NCBI GenBank assembly: GCA_034423115.1
Contig: DAOUJD010000073.1
Location: 1-64,000 of the forward strand
Length of the DNA stretch: 64,000 bases
Direction: 5' to 3'
DNA from: Bin87 sp034423115
Lineage (GTDB): Bacteria; Chloroflexota; Dehalococcoidia; Lucifugimonadales; UBA3495
The translations under genes and the position numbers were made by a program. The stretch's first letter is position 1. Each line of letters opens with the position of its first letter. The notes below the pieces were generated by a model. The model had not been told where the DNA came from. It searched no databases and worked only from the letters and a program-made list of their open reading frames with translations. This document shows positions 51,596 through 59,941 of the stretch, one piece after another.

Positions 51596-53920
51596 CTAGC
51601 TGCCGTTCTTTTCCCAGAGGGCTTCGAGGACGTTGCCCGGGTTCATCGGAAGTACGGTCAATCGGACGCCGATGGCATCGTAAATGGCGTTGGCAATTGC
51701 CGCCATGGGAGGAACGATCGGAACCTCGCCGACACCGCGAACGCCATAGGGATGGTTGGGGTTGTCAATCTCGACGATGCAGGTGTCGATCATGGGCAAG
51801 TCGAGGCTGGTCGGCATTCGGTAGTCCAGGAAGCTGGAGTTGACCATGTGTCCCTGATCGTTGGTGTAGTACTCCTCGTTGAGCGCCCAACCGATGCCCT
51901 GCACAGCGCCACCCTGGATCTGACCTTCGACGTATGAGGGGTGAATGGCCTTACCGGCGTCCTGGATGGCGGTGTAGCGCACGATTTCAACCTTGCCAGT
52001 GTCCTCGTCCACTTCGACGTCTACGATGTGCACGCCGATGCACGGCCCGGCGCCGCCGGGGTTCACGCCGCCGCGTCCCACGATTGGGCCACCGGTGGGG
52101 ACCTGGCGCGCGGCCAGTTGCTGGAAGGTCATCCGGAGTTGATCGTCGGCGCGGTGCTTGAGCACGCCGTCCTCAAACTCCACCTCTTCGGGTTCCACCT
52201 CCCAGATGCGGGCCGCGCGGGCGATCATCTGCTGCCTGATGTCCTGGGCCGCGGTATAGGCCGCGAAACCGGTCTTGAAGGTCACGCTGCTGCCGCCGGT
52301 ATTTGACGTGAAGCCGATGCTGTCGGTATCGCCGATTTGAGGGTTGACGTCCTCAACCGGGATGCCGAGCACCTCGGCCAACTGCTGGGACACGGAGGCG
52401 CGAGTGCCACCAATGTCGGGCGAGCCTTCGGTCAGCGTTACGGTGCCGTCGGGGTTGACCAGCGCCACAGCAGCGGAAGGGCCGGTGTTGTTGCCCCAGA
52501 AGCCGGACGCGACGCCGCGCCCCCGGCGTTTACCGTCCTTGGGCGCGGTGTAGTGCGGGTGGGCCTTGGTTGCCTCGAGGGTCTCTACATAGCCGACCTT
52601 GGGAGTCAGCGGGCCGGTGGGACGGCGGGTGCCTTCCTTGGCGCTGTTCATCAGGCGCAGATCAACCGCGTCGATGCCGAGTCTCTCGGCCAGTTCATCC
52701 AGCGCAACTTCCACGCAGTACGCTGCCGCCGGGGAACCGGGGGCGCGATACGCCGCGGTCTTGGGCCGGTTTACGACGATGTCGTATCCCTCTATGTAGG
52801 TGTTGGCGATATCGTACGCGGCGAGCACGCAGTTGGCCGCTCCTGCTACCGGGGAACCGGGGAAGGCCCCGGCCTCGAAAATAAGATGGACCTCGGCGGC
52901 GGTGATTTTACCGTCGTTGGTGGCGCCGATTCGGCAGGAAATTTCGGTGCCCGAGGTGGGTCCAGTGGCCTCAAAAACCTCGGTGCGGTTCATGGCGAGC
53001 TTGACGGGAGCGTGGGCTTTGCGCGCCAGGAGCGCCGCCACGGGTTCCATGTACACGGCGAGCTTCGCGCCGAATCCACCGCCGATTTCCATGGGGATTG
53101 CCTTGACCTTGGAAACCGGAATGCCCACGAGGCGGGCGGTATGGTCGCGTACGGTGAAGTGGCCCTGGCTGCTGGACCAGATGGTCAGGCTGCCGTCGTC
53201 GTGCCACATAGCGGTGCCGGCGTGGGGTTCGATGTAACCCTGGTGCACGGCGGACGTTGAAACGCTGCGCTCCACCACTATGTCGGCCTCGGCGAATCCC
53301 GCATCCAGGTCGCCCATGCGGAACTCGAAGCGGTTCGCGATATTGGTTCCGGTAGTGGCGTCGTCGTCGTCCAGAATTCCGCCGGCCCTGGTGGCTGCGG
53401 AATTGAAGTGGGCCAGCCGATCGTGGACCAATGTCGCGTCATCGGCCATGGCGTCGCGGGCGTGCATCACGGGCGGCAACACCTCGAATTCGACCTCGAT
53501 AGCGGCGAGAGCTTCCTCGGCCAGGTGAGCGTTGACAGCTGCCACGGCGGCGATGGCGTGTCCCTTGTAAAGGGCCTTGTCCTGAGCCATGATGTTATTG
53601 CTCAGGAACTTGAAGTTAATCATCGAGCCTTCGGCAAGGTCGGATGCACGCCCGGTTGGCTCAACGATGTCGGCGCCGGTTACGATGGCGCGGACGCCGG
53701 GAATGGCTTCAGCCTTGCTGGTGTCGATTGACTTGATGCGGGCATGGGCGTGAGGACTGCGCAGGACTTTGCCGTACAGCATCCCTGGCAGGTTCAGGTC
53801 TGCGCTATAGCGGGCCAAACCCGTGACCTTGTCGGCGCCGTCGTGGCGAACCGGGCGGGTGCCAACGACTTTATACTCTTTGTCGCTAGTCAGAACCATG
53901 TTGGGCTGATAGTCCAGCAT
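51596..53920 (-). CDS. xanthine dehydrogenase family molybdopterin-binding subunit
   Basis: A 774-residue large subunit of the molybdenum hydroxylase family. It has VGTRPVRHDGADKVTGLARYSADLNLPGML at the N-terminus (residues about 18-48). The a/b hammerhead region and the MEIGGGFGAKL segment near residue 280 bind the cofactor. CEVALDELAERLG-type and GVGEVPIVPPMAAIANAI (near the C-terminus, with the active-site region) follow. The 2Fe-2S and FAD subunits are absent nearby. The substrate cannot be read. The start at 53920 has GGAGGA upstream; the 177 nt open frame before it is not part of the protein. Confidence 0.92.
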   Translation of the reverse strand: MLDYQPNMVLTSDKEYKVVGTRPVRHDGADKVTGLARYSADLNLPGMLYGKVLRSPHAHARIKSIDTSKAEAIPGVRAIVTGADIVEPTGRASDLAEGSMINFKFLSNNIMAQDKALYKGHAIAAVAAVNAHLAEEALAAIEVEFEVLPPVMHARDAMADDATLVHDRLAHFNSAATRAGGILDDDDATTGTNIANRFEFRMGDLDAGFAEADIVVERSVSTSAVHQGYIEPHAGTAMWHDDGSLTIWSSSQGHFTVRDHTARLVGIPVSKVKAIPMEIGGGFGAKLAVYMEPVAALLARKAHAPVKLAMNRTEVFEATGPTSGTEISCRIGATNDGKITAAEVHLIFEAGAFPGSPVAGAANCVLAAYDIANTYIEGYDIVVNRPKTAAYRAPGSPAAAYCVEVALDELAERLGIDAVDLRLMNSAKEGTRRPTGPLTPKVGYVETLEATKAHPHYTAPKDGKRRGRGVASGFWGNNTGPSAAVALVNPDGTVTLTEGSPDIGGTRASVSQQLAEVLGIPVEDVNPQIGDTDSIGFTSNTGGSSVTFKTGFAAYTAAQDIRQQMIARAARIWEVEPEEVEFEDGVLKHRADDQLRMTFQQLAARQVPTGGPIVGRGGVNPGGAGPCIGVHIVDVEVDEDTGKVEIVRYTAIQDAGKAIHPSYVEGQIQGGAVQGIGWALNEEYYTNDQGHMVNSSFLDYRMPTSLDLPMIDTCIVEIDNPNHPYGVRGVGEVPIVPPMAAIANAIYDAIGVRLTVLPMNPGNVLEALWEKNGS

Positions 53921-54148
53921 CAGCAATTCCTCCGTGAAATCATCGAACAAAAAGGGTAGGTTGCAGAGCCCGCAAAGGTCGGCGGCCCCAGGCGCGCCTA
54001 TGATAGCATAGCGGACGAACAGAGGTGGCTCGCCGTAACTGGACGATGGTGAAAGACCGGCACGAGCCCTCAAGGTCAGTGGGATAATCCGAATCATCTG
54101 GCTGCCCAGACGCGGGACAAGCCCAAATCAGAAATGGGACGGACGACG

Positions 54149-55036
54149 ATGGACAAGATCATTATCAAGGGATGTCTGAACGGCGGCCGCGGGCGGGAAC
54201 ACAACCCCAACGTGCCGTGGACTCCGGAAGAGGTGGCGCAAGAGGCAATTCGATGCTACGAAGCGGGCGCTTCGATAGTGCACATCCATGCGCGTACGCC
54301 GGACGGCGGCATCAGCTACGATCCGGCGTGGTACGCACAGACCGACGCGATGATAAGGGCCCAATGCGATTTGGTCCTCAACCACACGACGGCGCGGCAG
54401 GCCCATGTGCCAGTGGAAGCAGTCACCCGCTACCTGTTGGAGACTCCCCAACCCGTCGAGATGGTGTCGTTGAACCTGGGCATGGGAGTCCGTTGGGCCT
54501 TGGATCCCGAGACCGGGAGGCGTCGGACGACCATCTCCCCGAATTCCTTTGAGGACATCACCGCGACGCTGGACGCCTGCTATCAACGGGGCACTTTCCC
54601 CGAACCGGCCGTGCACGACATGGGCGACGTGAACAACGCGTTTACCTTAATGCGGGAAGGCTATATCAAGGACACTCGCTACTTCCTGGTGGAGCCGGGG
54701 GCCCATTGGGGCGACGGTAGGCAGTCCATGGTGGGGTCGCCGCGCAACTACACGCTGATCGCCGAGACCATCCGGGAGCACTACCCAGAATCCACGTGGC
54801 TGACCCACAGCAGCATGGGGCAGACGTTCCCGTTGTGCGCCATCGCCATCGCGACGGGTTACCACATCCGCGTGGGGTTTGAAGACAGCCCGTATCTACC
54901 CAACAACCCGCAGCCGAAGTCCAACGCCGAATACATCGAGTGGGCGACCACGATGGCCCGGCTGCACGGTCGCGAGCCGGCGACGCCTCAAGAAGCGCGT
55001 GAGATGCTGGGGTTGAACCCGTTCCCTGAGGCATAG
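54149..55036 (+). CDS. BKACE family protein (3-keto-5-aminohexanoate cleavage enzyme type)
   Basis: A 295-residue beta-keto acid cleavage enzyme (DUF849). The metal site is in SIVHIHARTPDGG (HxH) near residues 43-55, and VSLNLGMGVRWA and HIRVGFEDSPYLP are conserved parts of the barrel. The family condenses a beta-keto acid with acetyl-CoA to give acetoacetate and an acyl-CoA; the specific keto acid is unknown. ATG at 54149 is preceded by GGACGACG. Divergent from the molybdenum hydroxylase. Confidence 0.93.
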   Translation: MDKIIIKGCLNGGRGREHNPNVPWTPEEVAQEAIRCYEAGASIVHIHARTPDGGISYDPAWYAQTDAMIRAQCDLVLNHTTARQAHVPVEAVTRYLLETPQPVEMVSLNLGMGVRWALDPETGRRRTTISPNSFEDITATLDACYQRGTFPEPAVHDMGDVNNAFTLMREGYIKDTRYFLVEPGAHWGDGRQSMVGSPRNYTLIAETIREHYPESTWLTHSSMGQTFPLCAIAIATGYHIRVGFEDSPYLPNNPQPKSNAEYIEWATTMARLHGREPATPQEAREMLGLNPFPEA

Positions 55037-55051
55037 CTTCCTGGCCAGAGA

Positions 55052-55870
55052 TCAGTCGATTCGGCGGCCGCGCCAGTATTGCGCCGGCTGGTCGCCGCCG
55101 TAACCGCCACTACGGTAGCCGGTTCCACCGCTGGAATCGGTGCGGAACATCCTGACGACCACGCCCACGACTGCGCCCACTACGAATCCGCCGATGTGGG
55201 CGAAGAACGCCGTGCTCACCTGGTCGCTCACGCCGATGGACAGCAGTCCCTGTATGGTTTGCAGACCGAACCAGATCAGCAACAACCAGATGGCCGGCAG
55301 GTCGATCACCGTGATTAGGAAGTAGATGATCAGCGTTCGAATGCGATTGCGGGGGTACAGGAGCAGGTAGGCTCCCATCACTCCGGAGATCGCACCGCTG
55401 GCGCCGACCAGCGGAGTTTGAGAGGTCGGCTCGATGGCGAAGTGTGCAAGCGTGGCCAGGACGCCGGACCCCAGATAGAACACCAGGTACTTGATGTGGC
55501 CGAACGTGTCCTCGATGTTGTCGCCGAAAACCCACAGGAAAAGCATGTTGCCGATGAAGTGCATTAGTCCGCCGTGGATGAACATGCACGAAATCAACGT
55601 GCCCCAGGTGGGGATAGGTGTCGCGATGCTGATCCCGCCCGCCGCTCCGAATCCGAGGGTCTGAAACGCCTGGCCCGAGGACAACTCAGCAGGGATAAAT
55701 CCGTACTTCAGGAAGAAGACAAAGATATCGACGTTGCTGCCACCGAAGAGAAACCCGAATCCGCCGATGGCAATCTCGTAGAGGAAAACGAGAGAATTGA
55801 GCGCCAGTAGGACGACGTTGACGAACGGGAACGTACCCCGGTAGCGACCGGCGTCGGATATGGGCAGCAC
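55052..55870 (-). CDS. rhomboid family intramembrane serine protease
   Basis: A 272-residue rhomboid with about six to seven membrane helices. The catalytic serine is in VGASGAISGVMGAYLLL near residue 150, and the histidine in FFAHIGGFVVGAVVG near residue 225. HFIGNMLFLWVFGDNIED carries the oxyanion-region histidine and asparagine. A glycine/arginine-rich tail closes the protein. It cleaves membrane proteins within the bilayer. It is convergent with the BKACE gene and lies 2 nt after the kinase-like gene. Confidence 0.94.
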   Translation of the reverse strand: MLPISDAGRYRGTFPFVNVVLLALNSLVFLYEIAIGGFGFLFGGSNVDIFVFFLKYGFIPAELSSGQAFQTLGFGAAGGISIATPIPTWGTLISCMFIHGGLMHFIGNMLFLWVFGDNIEDTFGHIKYLVFYLGSGVLATLAHFAIEPTSQTPLVGASGAISGVMGAYLLLYPRNRIRTLIIYFLITVIDLPAIWLLLIWFGLQTIQGLLSIGVSDQVSTAFFAHIGGFVVGAVVGVVVRMFRTDSSGGTGYRSGGYGGDQPAQYWRGRRID

Positions 55871-55872
55871 GA

Positions 55873-56580
55873 CTAATCAGTGGCGGCTGCGATGTCTTCG
55901 GCGGCGTGCCCGATGATTTCTGCCGCAGTGCTTTGCGAAATCCGGCCGATGTTCAGCATCAGGTGGAAGTTCGTAGGGTCGTTGGCGTTGACGCGGAAGA
56001 ATTTGCGGTAGAAGGTCACCCGGGCGTTTTCCAGATCCTCCGCATAGGCGCGGGCTTCGTCGTTGGAAAACATTTCCCGCTTGGCCATGGTGTCGATGCG
56101 AACATCCATCGGGGCCACCAAGCCCACGTGGACCACGCCGGGAGTGTCGGCCAGGATCATGTTGCTGCCGCGACCGATGATGACCACATCGCCGCCGCCG
56201 GCCAATTCTTTGATCACGGACGTGGTGGCGTCGATGAACGCGCGGTCGTGAACCGGGGAGCTTGAGGCCGCGTCGGAGACCAGTTCGGTATATGCCTCGG
56301 CCGGCAGCATCTCGATGCCCCGCCCGAAATACGGCTCGGCGCCAGCGCCAGCGACGGCAGACCGTTCCAGAACACCCTGCATGAAACGGGCGACTCTTTC
56401 CCGAAACGGGACCACGCGCTGTTCTTTCTCGATAAGTTGACCTACGGGGGAGCCGACCAAGCGGGCCGCTTCTGAAAAGATGTAACGGTCAACGTAATTT
56501 AGACCCAAGTTCTGAGCAACCAGGTGGCCGATTTCCAGCGTCCCGCTGCCTATTACCCCGTTGATGGTAATGACCGGCAT
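55873..56580 (-). CDS. cytidylate kinase-like family protein
   Basis: A 235-residue P-loop protein of the cytidylate kinase-like group. The N-terminus ITINGVIGSGTLEIGHLVA carries a GxxGSG P-loop where the usual lysine is Thr. The middle has VVIIGRGSNMILADTPGVVHVGLVAP, common to this family. True substrates of these proteins are not established. It precedes the rhomboid gene by 2 nt, so the two may be co-transcribed. Confidence 0.85.
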   Translation of the reverse strand: MPVITINGVIGSGTLEIGHLVAQNLGLNYVDRYIFSEAARLVGSPVGQLIEKEQRVVPFRERVARFMQGVLERSAVAGAGAEPYFGRGIEMLPAEAYTELVSDAASSSPVHDRAFIDATTSVIKELAGGGDVVIIGRGSNMILADTPGVVHVGLVAPMDVRIDTMAKREMFSNDEARAYAEDLENARVTFYRKFFRVNANDPTNFHLMLNIGRISQSTAAEIIGHAAEDIAAATD

Positions 56581-56610
56581 GATCCTACCTCCATCCCCTC
56601 TGCCGCCAGG

Positions 56611-57198
56611 TTACGCGCCGTATTGGGCCAGCACTCGACTGCGACGCCGGCTGTATTCGTCGGTCAGCAGGCCCATGGCAAACGAGTCGTACCAGTTGCC
56701 GTCCTTGCGGTGGGTGCGTCGTAAATGGCCCTCGAGGACGAAACCTAAGTGCCGGAACATTTGCAGCGCGTGCTCGTTATATTCGGGCACATCCACCCAG
56801 ACTCGGTGGAGTTCCAGGTTGTCGAACGCCTCATCGAGCATAGCCACCAGGGCCGAGGTGCCGTAGTGGTGGTGCCAGAGGTCTTTCCGGCCGATCAGGA
56901 TGAATAGTTGCGCTTCTTCCAAGGGCCATTCGACGAGAAGCTGGCCTTCTCCGATGTGGGCTTCTTCCGGTGCGTAGATGGAGTAGATGCGCCGTTCGTC
57001 CTGATTGAATATTTGATTCCACTCATCGTCGGACGCTTCCTGGACCTGTTCCGGCGCGTATCCGATGTGCAGCGCGTGCCCATCGGAATCGTCGGTCCCG
57101 TACCAGAGCGAACTGACCTCGGGGTCGCGCAGCCAGTCGCGAACGCGGCCCACATCATCTTTGGAAACGGCGGTGGTGAGGCTAACCTGTGGAAACAT
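56611..57198 (-). CDS. GNAT family N-acetyltransferase (RimJ/RimL type)
   Basis: A 195-residue acetyltransferase. The fold is recognised from GEGQLLVEWPLEEAQLFILIGR, then the acetyl-CoA loop region GTSALVAMLDEAFDNLELHRVWVDV and ALQMFRHLGFVLEGHLRRTH, which is typical of RimJ/RimL proteins. The substrate may be a protein N-terminus or a small molecule. Its start is about 100 nt from the DAHP synthase terminator and it is encoded in the same direction. Confidence 0.9.
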   Translation of the reverse strand: MFPQVSLTTAVSKDDVGRVRDWLRDPEVSSLWYGTDDSDGHALHIGYAPEQVQEASDDEWNQIFNQDERRIYSIYAPEEAHIGEGQLLVEWPLEEAQLFILIGRKDLWHHHYGTSALVAMLDEAFDNLELHRVWVDVPEYNEHALQMFRHLGFVLEGHLRRTHRKDGNWYDSFAMGLLTDEYSRRRSRVLAQYGA

Positions 57199-57305
57199 GG
57201 CCGTCCTCCTGAGTGCAAAACCGCGATCGGCGGCAGGTAAAAATTCCGTACTTGACGTTTTATCCCTTGGTGTAACGCGATTATATCATGGGGAAGCGGC
57301 GACAA

Positions 57306-57332
57306 AAGGGACGGGCTTTGCGCCCGTCCCTT
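57306..57332 (-). terminator. terminator after DAHP synthase
   Basis: A perfect 11-bp stem AAGGGACGGGC/GCCCGTCCCTT around a 5-nt loop is followed by TTTG on the minus strand, 43 nt after the DAHP synthase stop. Confidence 0.8.
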
Positions 57333-57375
57333 CCGGTCAAGCCGATGGCGGTCTAATGACCGCAGATGATCCGGG

Positions 57376-58449
57376 TTAATCGGCCGCCACTGCAGCCTCC
57401 CTCCCGAGTTTGCCGTAAGCCCAATTGAGCAGGTCTACGGTTTCATCCCAACTGATGCACGAGTCGGTGATGGAAACACCGTACTCCAGCGTTGAGGGAT
57501 CCGGGCCGAGTTTCTGTGCGCCGGGGTTGATGTTGCTTTCCAGCATGACGCCGATCAGGTTGTCGTTCCCTTCCAATCGCTGAGCGAGAACGTCTTCGAA
57601 AGCGAGGCGCTGTCGCGTGTGGTCCTTGTTGGAGTTTCCGTGACTACAGTCCACCAAAATGTTCGGGAGCGCGTCGGCCTTGCGCAGTGCGTCCTGAGCC
57701 ACCGCGATGGAACGCGCATCAAAATTGGTACCGCTGCGCCCGCCGCGCAACACAAGATGGCAGTTCTCATTGCCCCGAGTTTCGACAATAGAGGCCTGCC
57801 CGTCATGGGCGATGCCGAGGAAAGCTTGTGGCGTGCGGGCGGCGACGAGGGCGTCCACGGCGGTTTGTGGGTCTCCGTCGGTACCGTTCTTGAAGCCGAC
57901 GGGCATCGAAAGGCCCGATGCCATCTGGCGATGGATCTGGCTCTCGGTGGTGCGAGCTCCGATGGCGGCCCAGGTGACCAAGTCGGCGACGTACTGCGGC
58001 ACTATGGGGTCCAGGAACTCGGTGGCTGAGTACAGTCCGGCTTCGGAGAGATCCATGAGCAGCCGACGGGCTCGGTGCAAACCATCTTCGATTTCGTAGG
58101 TGTCGTTGAGGTTCGGATCATAGATCAAGCCTTTCCACCCCACCGTGGTACGGGGCTTTTCGAAATAGACTCGCATCACGACCATAATCCGGTCGCTAAG
58201 GCGGTCCGCCAAGGGCTTGAGCCGTTCGGCGTAGTCCATAGCGGCGGCGGGGTCATGTATGGAGCAGGGGCCGACGATCACCGCGAAACGCTCATCCTCC
58301 CGGTTGAGCACTGCTTCGAGTTGCCGCCGTCCTTCCAGGACCGTCTCCTTGGCGGCGGCACTCAGGGGGATCCGTGCTTCCAACTCCGACGGGCGAATCA
58401 AAGCGGTGTTGCTCATTACGTTAACGTCCTTGGCTTGCGAGGTTACCAT
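57376..58449 (-). CDS. aroF: 3-deoxy-7-phosphoheptulonate synthase (DAHP synthase, type I)
   Basis: A 357-residue type I alpha DAHP synthase, the first enzyme of the shikimate pathway. It has FAVIVGPCSIHDPAAAMDYA, with the metal-binding cysteine, MRVYFEKPRTTVGWKGLIYDP, SGLSMPVGFKNGTDGD, CHLVLRGGRSGTNFD and VDCSHGNSNKDHTRQ near the C-terminus. Length and motifs match the AroF/AroG/AroH group (symbol is generic). The start at 58449 has AGGAGGA upstream. A leader peptide rich in Phe and Tyr and a terminator hairpin precede it, implying attenuation by aromatic amino acid supply. Confidence 0.95.
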   Translation of the reverse strand: MVTSQAKDVNVMSNTALIRPSELEARIPLSAAAKETVLEGRRQLEAVLNREDERFAVIVGPCSIHDPAAAMDYAERLKPLADRLSDRIMVVMRVYFEKPRTTVGWKGLIYDPNLNDTYEIEDGLHRARRLLMDLSEAGLYSATEFLDPIVPQYVADLVTWAAIGARTTESQIHRQMASGLSMPVGFKNGTDGDPQTAVDALVAARTPQAFLGIAHDGQASIVETRGNENCHLVLRGGRSGTNFDARSIAVAQDALRKADALPNILVDCSHGNSNKDHTRQRLAFEDVLAQRLEGNDNLIGVMLESNINPGAQKLGPDPSTLEYGVSITDSCISWDETVDLLNWAYGKLGREAAVAAD

Positions 58450-58502
58450 TTCGTTGTCCTCCTGGTTGGGTTGCCCCGGGTGCGCCAACCCTGTTCACAA
58501 TC

Positions 58503-58537
58503 TAAAAGGACTTCAGCCTGCCTCCGGCTGAAGTCCT
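58503..58537 (-). terminator. attenuator terminator upstream of DAHP synthase
   Basis: A perfect 12-bp stem AGGACTTCAGCC/GGCTGAAGTCCT with a 7-nt loop is followed by TTTTAG on the minus strand. It lies between the leader peptide stop and the DAHP synthase ribosome binding site. The segment 58576-58582 (TTCCGGC, within the leader) can pair with 58522-58528 (GCCGGAG, on the minus strand), which would break the terminator. Confidence 0.8.
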
Positions 58538-58559
58538 CTCTTGGTGGTTTTCCCAAAGG

Positions 58560-58664
58560 TTATCGGGCCTCACACGCCGGAATTACGCAAACCTTGTGGC
58601 GGTAAGCGTAAAAGTAAAAGGGGCGGTAATACCCGAACACGTTTTGGCGACGCACTGAATTCAT
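58560..58664 (-). CDS. Phe/Tyr-rich leader peptide of DAHP synthase (34 residues)
   Basis: The minus-strand ATG at 58664 opens a 34-codon frame ending in TAA at 58560. Residues 10-21 read FGYYRPFYFYAY: three Phe and five Tyr among twelve. This is the classical composition of an attenuation leader that senses charged tRNA-Phe and tRNA-Tyr. A promoter ends nine nt before the ATG, so the transcript is nearly leaderless, and no Shine-Dalgarno is visible. The stop lies 23 nt before the terminator hairpin, and a possible antiterminator pairing starts inside the peptide's last third. I know of no described leader at a DAHP synthase gene of this type. Confidence 0.78.
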   Translation of the reverse strand: MNSVRRQNVFGYYRPFYFYAYRHKVCVIPACEAR

Positions 58665-58673
58665 TTGACGGAG

Positions 58674-58702
58674 ATGCTACGCCGACACTCGCATATTGTC
58701 AA
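58674..58702 (-). promoter_or_regulatory. promoter of the DAHP synthase leader transcript
   Basis: A perfect TTGACA (58697-58702) and TAGCAT (58674-58679) are 17 nt apart on the minus strand. The start point would be about 58667, two or three nt before the leader ATG. Confidence 0.7.
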
Positions 58703-59941
58703 CGGTACCCGAACAACGGTTAAGGGCTTTTCGATTATCCACCCCGCCTGTCCGATGGTCCTGAGCCGCCGTAGGTCGCCGGTGGCGGGTCGAAGGACGC
58801 TTTCATGGTCCGACAAGCGCCCGCCAAAGGCGGATTCTCCAGAGGCGAACCTGGGGGCGTTCCACAGCGTGAGCGGGCCACGTTGCACCATGCGAATAAC
58901 CGAACGGCCCTGGTTTCAACCTTCGGGGTCTTTGGATCGTCTGCATGCGCCTATAGGCCGCCCCTAAAAGAATCTATGAGCGCGGTCCGGCTGGGGTTAG
59001 GCCACGAAAGGCGAACCCTGTGGGGGTTGGCGTGCAAGGTCGTCCGCACTCGCCCATATCTTGGGAGGTCAATACGGGAGACCGGCCATTCAGGAATGAG
59101 GGTCCGGGATGAAGGCACGGCGATTTTATGGGGTGACGCTATTTCAGCGTCGGCACGGCAGTCGTTGTCAGTTGATGTTTCGGTGGGTGGTTGCCTCCTT
59201 TTGGGTTAGTGGTTGGTTTTCGGTTTGAGGGTGTCAGGTTGTGGTTCGGATCGGTTGTCCCGCCGGAGGCGGGTAAACTCTGCACGGCCAACACTGTTTT
59301 TTTGCTTGCGCAGAAAGATATCGTCCTAGGCTTCCGTGTCCTCGCGGGTAACCGGCCAATGGTACCGGGGCAACGCGAGCACGGGGCGGTGGTAACACCC
59401 GCTGGGTTCCGGGAGCTTGATCGCGGAAAAAGACGGTCCGCCAAAGGCGGACCTTCGGCCCACCAGAGGCGGATCTACGACTCTAGGCTCCTTGGGAACC
59501 TTATTCTGCTTTTGGGTAACCGACAGGCCGTTGAGCGACCCGAACCTTTTGACACCTCGCCATGTTGGTAGTTTGGTGGCTGCCGCTGCATGCGATGCGG
59601 CCGACCCCGCCCGGTTCTCGAAGCCGAGCGGGGAACCTGACATGGTTAGGATAGAACGCGGGTGCGATGTAGGGCAACGGGCGGGTGTCACTGTTGGGAA
59701 ATCAGTTATTTTTCATGGATGAACGGGATGGACGGGATTTTGTTTTTGGTTTGGGGGATACGTAACCGTAACCCCAAATTTCTCCGACGATGGGAGAGAG
59801 ATCATCCTTCGACCCGCCGCAGGCGGACGTTCCGCACCATGATCGGATAGCGCGGCTGATCGAATGAGCAGACTACCCACCCGCCGAGCGATGATCGAAT
59901 GGCCCTGATCCGCGATTTCCCGGATTTGGCAACACGCAGGA
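58703..59941. other. 1.2-kb intergenic region without recognisable genes
   Basis: No frame here gives a protein with familiar motifs, and the short frames disagree in composition with real genes of the window. The region contains several copies of a GC-rich palindrome (listed separately), a G/T-rich stretch around 59165-59260 and a 14-bp inverted repeat pair (58784-58797 and 59805-59818) spanning about one kilobase. It may be the remains of a degraded element or a repeat-rich spacer. Confidence 0.6.
58784..59826. repeat. dispersed GC-rich palindromes (CCGCC-NNN-GGCGG type)
   Basis: Copies: CCGCCAAAGGCGG at 58821-58833, CCCGCCGGAGGCGGG at 59259-59273, CCGCCAAAGGCGG at 59438-59450 and CCGCCGCAGGCGG at 59814-59826. 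Two of them (58821 and 59438) are followed within 20 nt by CCAGAGGCG. A 14-bp inverted pair TCCTTCGACCCGCC lies at the two outer edges (58784-58797, reverse orientation, and 59805-59818). Each copy can form a small hairpin. Confidence 0.65.

Noticed and set aside
52337..53260. 307-residue frame opposite the molybdenum hydroxylase
   Set aside because: Antisense shadow, no motif.
59139..59722. Short open frames in the 1.2-kb spacer
   Set aside because: No motif, no ribosome binding site and composition unlike real genes here; they run through palindromic repeats.
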